64,000 nt of DNA from Pseudovibrio sp. Alg231-02 (GTDB lineage Bacteria > Pseudomonadota > Alphaproteobacteria > Rhizobiales > Stappiaceae), in the NCBI RefSeq assembly GCF_900143565.1, contig NZ_FREX01000005.1:305421-369420 (forward strand). The letters are read 5' to 3'. Positions 35,906-45,000 of this stretch are shown here, one piece after another (the stretch's first letter is position 1; the number at the start of each line of letters is the position of its first letter). Both the position numbers and the translations under genes were made by a program. Under the pieces are notes generated by a model that had not been told where the DNA came from, did no database searches, and was given only the letters and a program-made list of their open reading frames with translations.

Positions 35906-35921
35906 AGCAATCTGCGTGCCA
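35906..35921 (-). promoter_or_regulatory. Sigma-54 (RpoN) promoter of dctP
   Basis: The minus strand reads TGGCACG-CAGA-TTGCT, an exact match to the -24/-12 consensus with correct GG-GC spacing, 47 bases before the dctP start codon. This is the promoter class that DctD-type activators require. Confidence 0.9.
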
Positions 35922-35984
35922 GTTTTAATACTATTAGTATTTTCAGCTACTTACGGATATCTACCTAATTATTCAAATTGCATT

Positions 35985-36038
35985 TGTTACGAATAAGTAA
36001 CATTGACTACTCAAAAATGTGTCGAATTCGACACATTT
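35985..36038. promoter_or_regulatory. Candidate DctD upstream activating sequences
   Basis: Two inverted repeats: TGTTAC-gaataa-GTAACA at 35985-36002, and a perfect 24-bp palindrome with core TGTGTCGAATTCGACACA at 36015-36038, adjoining the dctD stop. They lie about 65 to 130 bases upstream of the -24/-12 promoter, the normal enhancer distance. Their half-sites differ, so one could be a dctD terminator instead. Confidence 0.6.
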
Positions 36039-37406
36039 CTATTCACCAATCTCATCCTTCCCAAGCCCATACTTCTTCATCTTCTCATAAAGCGCCTTGC
36101 GGGAGACGGACAGCGCTTCATACGTCGGCTTAATCTTGCCGTCGTTCTTCTCAAGCTCGGCAGCAATAATATCGCGTTCATAGGTACTTACGCGCTCAGC
36201 AAGCGTACCACTCTGCGGGCCCGCAACAGCCGCCGCCGCACCAGCGGCTTTCGGCTGCCCTTCCAGCCCCAGCACAAACCGGTCTGCCACGTTGCGCAGT
36301 TCACGCACGTTGCCTGGCCATTCCCGCTGCATCAGTTCACCGAGAAACTCCCTCGAAATCTCCGGCACTTCTTTCCGGTAACGCGCACGAGCCCCACGGG
36401 TGAGGTAATGGAACAGCACCGGAATATCCTCCAGCCGTTCTCGCAGCGGCGGAATAGCCAGCGTGATCACGTTAAGGCGGTAAAACAAATCCTTCCGGAA
36501 CCGCCCTTGGTTGGAGGCCGCTTCTAGATCTTCTTTGGTCGCTGCCACAAAACGCAGGTCCAGCGGAATGGATTTGTTCGACCCAAGACGCTCAATCGTC
36601 CGCGTCTCAAAAACTCGCAGCAACTTCACCTGCAAGTCGAGCGGCATGGACTCAATCTCATCCAGAAACACCGTCCCGCCATGCGCATGCTCCAGCTTGC
36701 CAATCCGCAAGCCACTTGCACCGGTAAAGGCGCCCTTCTCATGCCCAAACAACTCACTCTCGATGATATCAGCAGGCAGCGCTCCGCAGTTCAGCGCCAC
36801 AAACGGTCCATCTTTACGCAGGCCTTCCTCATGCAAAGCACGCGCAACAACCTCTTTACCAGAACCTGTCTCACCCAGAATAAGCACATCCGCATCCGTG
36901 CCAGACAGCGCGGTAATCGTACTCCGCAGCTCTTCCATGGACGGGGATTTGCCAACAATGCGCTCTTCCAGACCTGAGAGCTTGCCCAGCTCCTCACGCA
37001 GCACGCGGTTTTCCAGCGTCAAACGGCGCTTTTCCAGCCCACGCTCCACAACGGCAACCAGCCCACTAACCGGAAACGGCTTCTCTTTGAAATCATAGGC
37101 CCCGGCCCGCATGGCTTCCACCGCCAGCGGTACATCACCATGGCCCGTAATCAGCACCACAGGCAACGCACTGTCGATCTCGAAGGCAGCTTTCATCAGA
37201 TCAAAGCCGCCCATCTTGGGCATACGGATATCGCTGACCAGAACGCCATAGAACTCATGCGTGATGTGCTCCAACGCTTCTTCAGCGCGAGAAAACGACA
37301 CCACGTGATAGTCGGCCAGTTCTAGCCCTTCCACCAGCGCTTCACGCATATCTTCGTCGTCATCGACCAGAAGAATGGTGGCTTTATCGATTGCCCATAC
37401 GTCCAT
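36039..37406 (-). CDS. dctD: Sigma-54-dependent response regulator for dicarboxylate transport
   Basis: 455 residues in three parts. The receiver (about 10-125) has the acid pocket VDDDED and phospho-acceptor in VLVSDIRMPKMGG. The AAA+ domain (about 150-380) has Walker A GETGSGKE, the sigma-54 contact loop GAFTGA and Walker B GTVFLDEIE. The C-terminal Fis-type helix-turn-helix is SVSRKALYEKMKKYG. It activates sigma-54 polymerase at dctP when phosphorylated by DctB. The ATG at 37406 lies one base after the dctB stop codon; a 15-codon upstream extension inside dctB is rejected. Confidence 0.93.
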   Translation of the reverse strand: MDVWAIDKATILLVDDDEDMREALVEGLELADYHVVSFSRAEEALEHITHEFYGVLVSDIRMPKMGGFDLMKAAFEIDSALPVVLITGHGDVPLAVEAMRAGAYDFKEKPFPVSGLVAVVERGLEKRRLTLENRVLREELGKLSGLEERIVGKSPSMEELRSTITALSGTDADVLILGETGSGKEVVARALHEEGLRKDGPFVALNCGALPADIIESELFGHEKGAFTGASGLRIGKLEHAHGGTVFLDEIESMPLDLQVKLLRVFETRTIERLGSNKSIPLDLRFVAATKEDLEAASNQGRFRKDLFYRLNVITLAIPPLRERLEDIPVLFHYLTRGARARYRKEVPEISREFLGELMQREWPGNVRELRNVADRFVLGLEGQPKAAGAAAAVAGPQSGTLAERVSTYERDIIAAELEKNDGKIKPTYEALSVSRKALYEKMKKYGLGKDEIGE

Positions 37407-37407
37407 A

Positions 37408-39237
37408 CTAAACTTCTTCTTCCTCAAGATCGCCGGAAGTCTCCGAGGCATCCTTCAGCACAATCACAAAGCATGCGCCGCCAAGCTCAGACTGCTCATA
37501 GCGCAACTGCCCTTCCAGATCCTCGATTATCTTATAGGCAATGGAAAGGCCAAGCCCCAATCCTTCACCCACATCCTTTGTGGTGAAGAACGGATCAAAA
37601 ATGCTCGCAACAACATCCTCTGGCACACCTGGTCCATTGTCTTCAAAGCGAATGACCACCTGCTGCTCATGATGAGAAACCGAAATCCGGATGCATGGTT
37701 CAGCCTGCGCTTTCATGGCATCCAGCGCATTGCTCATCAGGTTCATCAGCACCTGCGCAAGACGAACCTGCCCAGCCAGAACCTCAATGGATTTGTCGTC
37801 CTGCAACACCTCAGTGTGCACGCCCATCTGCTTGCAGCGTGGTCCCGTCAGCATCAGCACTTCACCAACAACGGCAGAAACCTTCACCGGAACAAGGTCA
37901 CGTCCCGCTTTACGGGTGAACCCTTTCAGGATCTGACTGATCGCCGCCATCCGCTCCACCATGGCAACAATCTTGCCCAGGCTCTTCAGTGCGCGGTCTG
38001 ACTTACCCGTCTCAATCAACACCTGCGCGTTTTCGGAGTGCGTGCGGATCGCACCCAGCGGCTGATTGAACTCGTGAGAAAGCGCGGCAGACATTTCGCC
38101 CAGTGTTGCCAGTTTGGCAGACTGCACCAGACTGGCCTGCGCCTGTTGCAAGCCTTTTTCTGCAGCCTCACGTTCTTTCACTTCCTGTGCCAGCAAAGCA
38201 TTCATGGTGGAAAGCTCACGGGTACGTTCATGCACGCGCTCTTCCAGCCGCGCTGCATAAACCTTGTCCTGCCGGATACGTTCCAGCAACCGGCGTCGCC
38301 GCTCACCCGCCATCCAGAACAGACCACCACTCACAACACACAGCAGCAAAGCCACCAGCGCCGCCCAGATGGACTGCTGTCGAACCTGAGAGGTATCGGC
38401 AAACAACACCACCTTCCAGTTCAGCACAGGCAGCTCCTGCTCAATCATCTGGAAGTTGGGTTTGTTGAAAGGCGGGCTTAATCGCACAAGCTGGAAATCC
38501 AGATCATACCAGCGCTGCTCAATCACCCCATTGAGAGTAGCAGACACACGTCCGCGTCGCGTTGTACGCTGTGCAAACAACCGCTCTCCGCGCCAACTGG
38601 ATTGGTTGGTGGCAACCACAATGCCGTTCTGATCCACTGCAACAAGGCGATCCTTTGAAAGCGCCCAGGATTGCTCAACCCCTTCAAGGCTTACACGAAC
38701 CGCAATAAAGCCGTAGTCCTGCTCCCCTTGCCGAACCGGAGCGATGAACACATAGCTGGCTGGTCCGCCACTGCGGGAAAGAACCAATTGCCGCCCAAGA
38801 CGCCCCTGCCGCGCAGCTTGCAACGCATCCGCATAAGAGGACATGCCCTGTTCCGCCATACTGGCGTTGTCGATCAGGTTGGACGCAACAATCTGGCCGT
38901 CAGGCTTCTGGAACCAGACCTCCTGCGCACCAGACATCCCTGCAATTACCTTGGCAACATTCTGCCCGCGCTCATGTTCATCATTGGCAAGGATCTGTAC
39001 GATGTCAGAGCGCCGCGCCAACAACGGTGGCAGCAAGCGATATTTATCGAGGTACTTCTCAAGCCCTGCCGCCTGCACAGACAAAGTCGCCTGCCCACGC
39101 GTTTGCAAGTCTGCCAGATAAAACTGGCTGCTCAACTGCATCGCAACCCAGGCCACCACAAGCGCAAACACAGCAAACGTCACCAGTGCAACACTGGAGA
39201 CCCGCTGCCATCGCTCAGATCTGCTTGTCCTGTTCAC
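37408..39237 (-). CDS. dctB: Dicarboxylate sensor histidine kinase
   Basis: 609 residues. Helix 1 is near 15-35 (VALVTFAVFALVVAWVAMQL), a periplasmic double-Cache-like sensor runs to about 295, helix 2 is near 300-320 (WAALVALLLCVVSGGLFWM), followed by a coiled coil and the kinase. The H box is ALSHEFNQPLGAIRTHSENA near 395, the N box LMNLMSNALDAM, and the G boxes DNGPGVPE and GLGLGLSIAYKI. This matches DctB, which senses external C4-dicarboxylates and phosphorylates DctD. It is the first gene of a dctBD operon, and the target dctP lies downstream. Confidence 0.93.
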   Translation of the reverse strand: MNRTSRSERWQRVSSVALVTFAVFALVVAWVAMQLSSQFYLADLQTRGQATLSVQAAGLEKYLDKYRLLPPLLARRSDIVQILANDEHERGQNVAKVIAGMSGAQEVWFQKPDGQIVASNLIDNASMAEQGMSSYADALQAARQGRLGRQLVLSRSGGPASYVFIAPVRQGEQDYGFIAVRVSLEGVEQSWALSKDRLVAVDQNGIVVATNQSSWRGERLFAQRTTRRGRVSATLNGVIEQRWYDLDFQLVRLSPPFNKPNFQMIEQELPVLNWKVVLFADTSQVRQQSIWAALVALLLCVVSGGLFWMAGERRRRLLERIRQDKVYAARLEERVHERTRELSTMNALLAQEVKEREAAEKGLQQAQASLVQSAKLATLGEMSAALSHEFNQPLGAIRTHSENAQVLIETGKSDRALKSLGKIVAMVERMAAISQILKGFTRKAGRDLVPVKVSAVVGEVLMLTGPRCKQMGVHTEVLQDDKSIEVLAGQVRLAQVLMNLMSNALDAMKAQAEPCIRISVSHHEQQVVIRFEDNGPGVPEDVVASIFDPFFTTKDVGEGLGLGLSIAYKIIEDLEGQLRYEQSELGGACFVIVLKDASETSGDLEEEEV

Positions 39238-39325
39238 GTCGCTTGTCCGGTTTTGAATATAGTCGTGATGCCTCCCGAGACATCACCAAATGCGCTTAAT
39301 CACTTACGGTGTAACCCGTGTTCGT

Positions 39326-40393
39326 TCACTGGTCTAGCGCAACACTTTTGATCAAAGCAAATACCTGTTGTCCGGCAGCCAGCTGCAACTCATGCACAGA
39401 ATGGCGTGTCAGGCGCGCCCGTAAATGCTGCTCTCCAACACGGCAGTCCACCTCGGCATATGGGCCGGAGGTCTCCGTGATGCCTTCAATCACGACAGAA
39501 AGCACATTGCGGATGGAAGCTTCATCTGGCGCTTTACACGCAAGAGCAACATCCTTGGCCTTGATGCGAACACGCACATCCTGCCCCACGTTCCCCAACT
39601 GCCCCGGAAGCTGCAATGTCTGTCCTTCCAAACCAAATTCAGTGATCTGCCATTGCTCATCATAATGGTTCAGCGTGGCAAACAGCAGCGAGCCTGCGTC
39701 CGGCCCACTCGCCAACTGCGGCAGTTCCAGATTGCTCAGCATCTGCGCAATCGGTCCATGCGCAACCACATTGCCAGCGTCCAGCAGCACCAGCGTATCC
39801 GCCAGTTGTTCAATCTCACCAAGGCTATGGCTCACATACAGCATCGGAATGCCGAACTCGTTCTTCAGCTTAAGAAGATACGGCAGGATCTCCGCTTTAC
39901 GCGAAGCATCCAGCGATGCCAGCGGCTCATCCAGCACAAGCAGCTGCGGATTGGAAAGCAACGCCCGCCCAATCGCCACACGCTGCTTTTCGCCGCCGGA
40001 AAGCCCATGAGGCCGCCGCTTCAGCAAATGAGCAATCCCCAGCAGCTCTGCAATTTCACCCAGACTGACAGCAGACTTACGCCCCGCTGCCCATTGGCTA
40101 TAGAGCAGGTTCCGCTCCACATTCATATGCGGAAACAGGCGGGAATCCTGAAACACCATGCCCACACCGCGCTGCTGAATTGGCATGTTGATGGAAGCTG
40201 CCCGATCAAACACAACACGCTCGCCCAGCGCAATGCGTCCACTATCCGGAGCGCTCAAGCCCGCAATCATGCGGATCAACGAGGACTTGCCAGCACCGGA
40301 CTTGCCGAAGATTGCCGTTATCCCGCTGTTCACCGCAAACTTGGCGGAAAGCGAGAAATCACCCAACCGGCTGGCAACATCAACCTCAATCAT
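39326..40393 (-). CDS. modC: Molybdate ABC transporter ATP-binding protein
   Basis: 355 residues. Walker A GKSGAGKSS, the Q-loop RGVGMVFQDSRLFPHMNVERNL, signature LSGGEKQRVAIGRALL and Walker B LLVLDEPLASLD are all present. A C-terminal TOBE-like domain (RIKAKDVALACKAPDEASIRNVLSVVIEGI) binds oxyanions, as in ModC. Last gene of modABC; it overlaps modB by eight bases. Confidence 0.95.
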   Translation of the reverse strand: MIEVDVASRLGDFSLSAKFAVNSGITAIFGKSGAGKSSLIRMIAGLSAPDSGRIALGERVVFDRAASINMPIQQRGVGMVFQDSRLFPHMNVERNLLYSQWAAGRKSAVSLGEIAELLGIAHLLKRRPHGLSGGEKQRVAIGRALLSNPQLLVLDEPLASLDASRKAEILPYLLKLKNEFGIPMLYVSHSLGEIEQLADTLVLLDAGNVVAHGPIAQMLSNLELPQLASGPDAGSLLFATLNHYDEQWQITEFGLEGQTLQLPGQLGNVGQDVRVRIKAKDVALACKAPDEASIRNVLSVVIEGITETSGPYAEVDCRVGEQHLRARLTRHSVHELQLAAGQQVFALIKSVALDQ

Positions 40394-41090
40394 GCTGACC
40401 TCCCAACTTGCGGGAAAGCCGCCGCGAGATCACCTCGGAGAACACCAAAGCACCGATGGAAACCACAACCGCAATCACCGTCAGACGGATCGCTCCCGCA
40501 TCACCGGAAAGGCTCTGCATCTCGGTATAAAGCGCAAGTGACAGCGTCCGTGTCTCTCCGGGAATGTTGGAAACAAACGTGATCGTCGCCCCAAATTCAC
40601 CCATAGCCTTGGCAAATCCAAGGATCGCTCCACTCAAAATTCCCGGCAACGCCAATGGCAGCGTAATCAGCAAAAAGGTTTTAAGTCGAGACGTGCCCAG
40701 CGAATGCGCCGCTTCTTCCAGCTGGCCATCTGACAGCTCAAAGGAAAGCTTTACCGGACGGATGATCAGCGGAAACGCCATGATCCCAGCCGCCAGCGCG
40801 GCCCCTGTCCAGCGGAAGGCAAACACAATGCCGAAAACATCCGCAAAAAAGCTGCCCAGCATGCCTTGCCGCCCAAACAGCACCAGCAGCACATAACCTG
40901 TCACCACAGGCGGCAGCACAATGGGCAAATGCACCAAGGCATTCACCAGCGTATAACCGGGAAACTTCCAGCGCGCGAGTGCATAGCCGAGCAGAACCGC
41001 AGGCGGCAGCGCAATCGCAATTGCAAGGCTCGCAACCTGCAGCGACAGCTGGATAGCTGCCCATTCTGCATCCGTCAGATAAAAGCTCAA
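40386..41090 (-). CDS. modB: Molybdate ABC transporter permease
   Basis: 234 residues with five helices. It has the typical N-terminus WAAIQLSLQVASLAIAIALPPAVLLGYALARWKFPG and the coupling motif EEAAHSLGTSRLKTFLLITLPLALPGILSG (EAA loop). It forms the inner-membrane channel for molybdate. The ATG overlaps the modA stop by four bases. Confidence 0.95.
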   Translation of the reverse strand: MSFYLTDAEWAAIQLSLQVASLAIAIALPPAVLLGYALARWKFPGYTLVNALVHLPIVLPPVVTGYVLLVLFGRQGMLGSFFADVFGIVFAFRWTGAALAAGIMAFPLIIRPVKLSFELSDGQLEEAAHSLGTSRLKTFLLITLPLALPGILSGAILGFAKAMGEFGATITFVSNIPGETRTLSLALYTEMQSLSGDAGAIRLTVIAVVVSIGALVFSEVISRRLSRKLGGQHD

Positions 41091-41872
41091 TCGCCGCTCA
41101 CTTTGAAACCATGAGCCTGAAAGATCTTGCGCCCCTCAGCACTCTTCAAAAACGCCATGAACTCTCCGCTACTCTTGGAGTGCGCTAAGGTCAAGGCTCC
41201 CGGAATCACAATAGCACGATGACTGTCCTGCGGTATTTCCGCAAGCACCCGCACACCTTGCTCCACTTTTGCGTCAGAAGAATACACCAGCGCCAAAGGC
41301 ACTTCCCCCCGCGCAGCAGCGGCCAGAGCAATGCGTACATTCTCCATCGGCGCCACACGCTGAGCAACACTCTCCCACAAACCGAGATTAATCAGCGCCT
41401 CTTTGCCATAGCGCCCGGCAGGCACTGTCTCAGGCTCCCCCATAGCCAAACGCCCATCCGCCAATGCAGCTTGCAACGCTTCCGGCTTCAGCTCAACCTC
41501 TTCAGCGCCCAGCATTTCAGAGCCAACCAGCACAAGCCCGTTAGAGGCCAGCTCCACAACACTGCCCTCCGTCAGCACGCCATTCTTCACCGCATACGCC
41601 ATCCACGCATCATCCGCTGTCACCAGCAAATCAGCAGGCGCACCGGCAACAACATGGCGTGTTATGGTCTGCGAACCACCAAAGGAAAACTCGGTCTTGG
41701 TGTTGTGAGACTGATCAAACTGCGCACCGGCATCTTCCAGCACATCCTTCAGGCTAGAGGCTGCAAACACCAGAATACGCTCCGGCTCCTGCGCAAACGA
41801 GCCAGCCCCACCGCCAACAACCAGCGCGAAGCTTACAGCAGCAGCAGAAAGAAAACGCCAGAAACCAGTCAC
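41087..41872 (-). CDS. modA: Periplasmic molybdate-binding protein
   Basis: 261 residues with a signal peptide ending SFA. ILVFAASSLKDVLEDAGAQFDQ, FSFGGSQTITRHVVAGAPADLLVTADDAWMAYAV, and MGEPETVPAGRYGKEALINLG are the ModA signatures with the oxyanion-binding Ser residues. First gene of modABC, which supplies molybdenum for molybdoenzymes. I see no convincing ModE operator or Moco riboswitch upstream. Confidence 0.95.
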   Translation of the reverse strand: MTGFWRFLSAAAVSFALVVGGGAGSFAQEPERILVFAASSLKDVLEDAGAQFDQSHNTKTEFSFGGSQTITRHVVAGAPADLLVTADDAWMAYAVKNGVLTEGSVVELASNGLVLVGSEMLGAEEVELKPEALQAALADGRLAMGEPETVPAGRYGKEALINLGLWESVAQRVAPMENVRIALAAAARGEVPLALVYSSDAKVEQGVRVLAEIPQDSHRAIVIPGALTLAHSKSSGEFMAFLKSAEGRKIFQAHGFKVSGD

Positions 41873-41991
41873 AGCCAGAATACTCCATTTCGCGAGTCCG
41901 GCTTGAACTATAAGGACCTAACCCACCCGAACCACTGACTCATATCAAGGCCCACGTGGGTTTCGTCAAGCACCTTTCTTTCTGAAGCGAA

Positions 41992-42017
41992 TCTCGAGAA
42001 ACTGGAATCCGGTTTCT
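41992..42017. repeat. REP-like palindromic element
   Basis: AGAAACTGGAATCCGGTTTCT is an almost perfect inverted repeat with the AA-GTGG/CTGG...CCGG-TTT core, a variant of the element at 49642-49686. It lies in the spacer between modA and the SRPBCC gene. Confidence 0.5.
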
Positions 42018-42039
42018 AAAATAAGATACGCCCAATACT

Positions 42040-42504
42040 TTACGCCGCGATTGCACGGGGGGATTTCACCTTCTCGGCAAGTCCTTTCAGGTTGCCATCA
42101 ATAACCTTACCCGTTCCGCTTTTCACGAGCGTTTGGCCCAACAACCACCCCAACGCCCCGTACTTCATACGATACTCCAGATACCAGATAATCTGTGATT
42201 TCCCGCCGGCATAAGGCTTGATGCAAATCTCCGCTTGCGCTTCTTTCAGCGGTAAAGCCTCCATAGAAGAGAGACGCACCCGCATTCTGCGATTAGGCTC
42301 CCATTCCATCACTTCCTCGTCGAGGAAGGTGCCATTATCAAAGTGGCAACGCCGCGCAGAACCAACGCCATCAGCCCCTTCGGTCAACGCCTCAACAGAC
42401 TTCACAAGGGGGGCAAACTCATCAAGGTCCATGTACCTGCCAATCACATTCCAAATTGCTTCCGGACTGGCATCAATCACCATCGTTCTTTCGCAGCGTA
42501 TCAT
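42040..42504 (-). CDS. SRPBCC (START-like) family protein
   Basis: About 154 residues. IRCERTMVIDASPEAIWNVIGRYMDLDEFAPLVKSVE and VMEWEPNRRMRVRLSSMEALPLKEAQAEI fit the polyketide-cyclase/START-like ligand-binding fold. It binds a hydrophobic ligand in a deep pocket; the substrate is unknown. The ATG at 42504 follows GAGGAG with five bases between, while an upstream ATG at 42531 has no ribosome site. Divergent from the first WYL regulator, which may control it. Confidence 0.8.
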   Translation of the reverse strand: MIRCERTMVIDASPEAIWNVIGRYMDLDEFAPLVKSVEALTEGADGVGSARRCHFDNGTFLDEEVMEWEPNRRMRVRLSSMEALPLKEAQAEICIKPYAGGKSQIIWYLEYRMKYGALGWLLGQTLVKSGTGKVIDGNLKGLAEKVKSPRAIAA

Positions 42505-42608
42505 CGGTTTCTCCTCAATCATCTCAGACATCTTGCTTGGTGCTGAACCATTGATACAGTGGCGCTGCTGACACCGTTATGGCAGCAGCATGACAGCAGG
42601 AGCCCACA

Positions 42609-43295
42609 ATGCGTCGTACGGACCGCCTTTTCCACATCATCCAGATTTTGCGGTCAAGCCGGTCTCCTGTGACGGGGCGTGCTCTTGCAGACGAACTCGA
42701 AATCTCTCTACGCACGTTGTACCGTGACATGGCAGAGCTCATGGCCCAGCGGGTGCCCATCACCGGAGAAGCCGGAACCGGCTATGTGCTGGATGATGGC
42801 TACGACATGCCACCTTTGATGCTGACAGCAGATGAGTTGGAAGCAGCCGCTCTTGGAGCCGCATGGGTCGCAACACAAGCAGACCCAGCCCTTGCGCGCT
42901 CTGCAAGAGATTTAGTGGCCAAACTATCTGCTGCCGTACCACCAGAGCTGCGCCCGATAATTTTGGATGCTGGCCTCAAACCCATCGCAACAACACCAGC
43001 CCCCGATGAGCGGTTCGATGGTGTCATCCTGCGGCGCGCTATTCGAGACCGCACCAAGCTGCAACTCACCTATAAGGACGGCAGCGATAAACCAACCACG
43101 CGCATCATCTGGCCTCTGCTCATCGCCTATCTGAACAAAGCCCGTTACATCGTAGCCTGGTGCGAAACCAGAGAGGATTACCGGCATTTTCGAACAGACA
43201 GGGTTCACTCCATGGAAGTTCAACCCGACAAATACCCTGGACGCCGCAAGGCTCTCATCAAGGGCTGGGAAGAAGCAATGGCGTCAAAACACTAA
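42609..43295 (+). CDS. WYL-domain transcriptional regulator (YafY-like), first copy
   Basis: 228 residues. The N-terminal winged helix (RTDRLFHIIQILRSSRSPVTGRALADELEISLRTLYRDMAEL) is followed by a WYL domain (LQLTYKDGSDKPTTRIIWPLLIAYLNKARYIVAWCETREDYRHFRTDRV). WYL domains sense nucleotides or other ligands. It is divergent from the SRPBCC gene and close in architecture and length to the regulator at 45001. Confidence 0.9.
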   Translation: MRRTDRLFHIIQILRSSRSPVTGRALADELEISLRTLYRDMAELMAQRVPITGEAGTGYVLDDGYDMPPLMLTADELEAAALGAAWVATQADPALARSARDLVAKLSAAVPPELRPIILDAGLKPIATTPAPDERFDGVILRRAIRDRTKLQLTYKDGSDKPTTRIIWPLLIAYLNKARYIVAWCETREDYRHFRTDRVHSMEVQPDKYPGRRKALIKGWEEAMASKH

Positions 43296-43302
43296 GCTTC
43301 AC

Positions 43303-44199
43303 TCAGACGCTCGACATCTGCGGATCGATCAATGACCGGTGCACCTGCATTCCGGCCCAAACACCATCCCCAACAGCAAATGAGACGGAGTGCGGCACAC
43401 GGGCGACGTCACCACAGGCAAAAACACCGCGAACGGTGGTCTCCTTGAACTCAGAGGTCACAAGCTGTTGCCCCATGGAATGGTCCTCCAACGCACAGCC
43501 AGCAGACTGAGCAAGTGAGTTAGACGGATACGTATTGGAGACAACGAAGATGGCAGAAAACTCAAGTTTACGGCCATCCTCAAGCACAATATCGGCAGTG
43601 CCCTCAATACGGCTGATCTCAATATCGTTGAGAGTAACGCCTCTACGAAGCAGATGTGCGCGTTGCTCATCTTCCAGTGAAGACGCACCATTCGTGAAGA
43701 AGGTCGTCGCCCCCCATTCCGGCATAATCTCAGCTTGATGCAGTGAGACGGGATTAAAGGCAATCACAGCGATTGGCTCATTGTTCAACTCATAACCATG
43801 GCAATACGGGCAATGCAAAACTGACTTGCCCCACCGCTCTGCCAAACCCGGAATATCGGGCAGTTCATCACGAACTCCCGTTGCAATCAAAATCCGATGT
43901 GCAGTGAAAGCCTCGCCTTTGTCCGTGCGCACGCAAAACGCACCAATCTCACCAGAAAACTCCTGAACCGTTCCGTGATGCCAGCTCAGATTAGGATAAG
44001 CCTCAAGCTGCCGCTGCGCCTGCCTCCAAATCTCATCAGGCGGCACACCATCTTGCCCAAAAAAGCCATAGGCATGCTCGGCAAATCGATTTCGCCTCTC
44101 ACCAGCATCAATCACCAGAACAGACCTGCGAGTCCGCACCAGCTGCAAAGCAGCCGCCATTCCGGCATAACTCCCCCCAACCACAATCACATCATGCAT
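43303..44199 (-). CDS. Thioredoxin-reductase-like flavoprotein
   Basis: 298 residues. FAD-binding GGSYAGMAAALQLVR at the start, HCPYCHGYEL near residue 130 with the redox CxxC pair, and a C-terminal GVFACGDVA motif. A pyridine-nucleotide region is present but GxGxxA is weakly kept (AVIAFNPVSLHQAE). Such proteins oxidise dithiols, for instance in natural-product tailoring, or act as thioredoxin reductase-like enzymes. Convergent with the WYL regulator. Confidence 0.88.
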   Translation of the reverse strand: MHDVIVVGGSYAGMAAALQLVRTRRSVLVIDAGERRNRFAEHAYGFFGQDGVPPDEIWRQAQRQLEAYPNLSWHHGTVQEFSGEIGAFCVRTDKGEAFTAHRILIATGVRDELPDIPGLAERWGKSVLHCPYCHGYELNNEPIAVIAFNPVSLHQAEIMPEWGATTFFTNGASSLEDEQRAHLLRRGVTLNDIEISRIEGTADIVLEDGRKLEFSAIFVVSNTYPSNSLAQSAGCALEDHSMGQQLVTSEFKETTVRGVFACGDVARVPHSVSFAVGDGVWAGMQVHRSLIDPQMSSV

Positions 44200-44367
44200 G
44201 CTCAGAGACCTTTACTGCTGGCGTTCGGTTCCTCGGCTCCGGCAATGATGCCTCAACTTCTGCAAAGGCATCATTAAACGCTTCAGCTAGGGACTGCTTT
44301 GCGAGGAAAAAAAGGGCTTCATCGCAGTTGCTCACGCATCCCAAAGGAAACGCGTGCCTGACAAAAA

Positions 44368-44868
44368 CTATGGAAGAATAACAACCGCTTCCACTTCAAA
44401 CAGCATCGGGTCAATTGCCAGTCTAGGAACAGGAACCAGCGTTTGTGCCGGCAGCGTTTCTCCAAACATCTCCATAACATTCTGCGTCAGCACGCCAAGC
44501 TTCGATGGATCATGGTCAACCACATAAACGGTGAGCTTGGCAACCTGAGCTGGCGTGGCATCAAGCGCATCAAGCACCTTTTTCAAATTGGCATAAGCCT
44601 GTTTAACCTGTACCGAAAACTCTGGCGAATAAGCGCCTTTGTCGTCAGCCCCACCTTGCCCGGAAACATAAGCAACCCGTGCACCAGCTGGCGCAACCAC
44701 GGATACGCTGTAGCCATGGGCAGATGGATCATAAAGGCTCTGGGGATTGACGATACTAAGTTTATCCGCAGTTTCAGCGGCTGAAGTGCTGGTTGAAAAA
44801 CTAGTAGACATTGCGAGGATTCCTCCAATTACAAAAATATTCTTTAGGTGCGACATGCCCGTCTCCAT
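44368..44868 (-). CDS. Secreted RidA-family protein
   Basis: About 166 residues with an N-terminal signal peptide (MSHLKNIFVIGGILAMSTSFSTSTSAA) before a RidA/YjgF domain (GARVAYVSGQGGADDKGAYSPEFSVQVKQAYANLKKVLDALDATPAQVAKLTVYVVDHDPSKL). The usual active-site Arg region reads LPAQTLVPVPRLA. Cytosolic RidA detoxifies imines; a periplasmic form may act differently. The ATG at 44868 has AGGA eight bases ahead. Divergent from the second WYL regulator. Confidence 0.82.
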   Translation of the reverse strand: METGMSHLKNIFVIGGILAMSTSFSTSTSAAETADKLSIVNPQSLYDPSAHGYSVSVVAPAGARVAYVSGQGGADDKGAYSPEFSVQVKQAYANLKKVLDALDATPAQVAKLTVYVVDHDPSKLGVLTQNVMEMFGETLPAQTLVPVPRLAIDPMLFEVEAVVILP

Positions 44869-45000
44869 GGCCAGTTTCCTGGAACTTGATGTGTTAGCTC
44901 TGTGCTGCACCTAAATACGAAAGAGCTCCTGACAACTCTTGTCAGCATGGTTATACTTAAACTCACTCATGCGTAGACATGTTGAAACTGGAGACTGTTC

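Noticed and set aside
41873..42039. ModE operator or molybdenum-cofactor riboswitch before modABC
   Set aside because: No symmetrical TATAA-type site or conserved aptamer pattern; only a REP-like palindrome is present.
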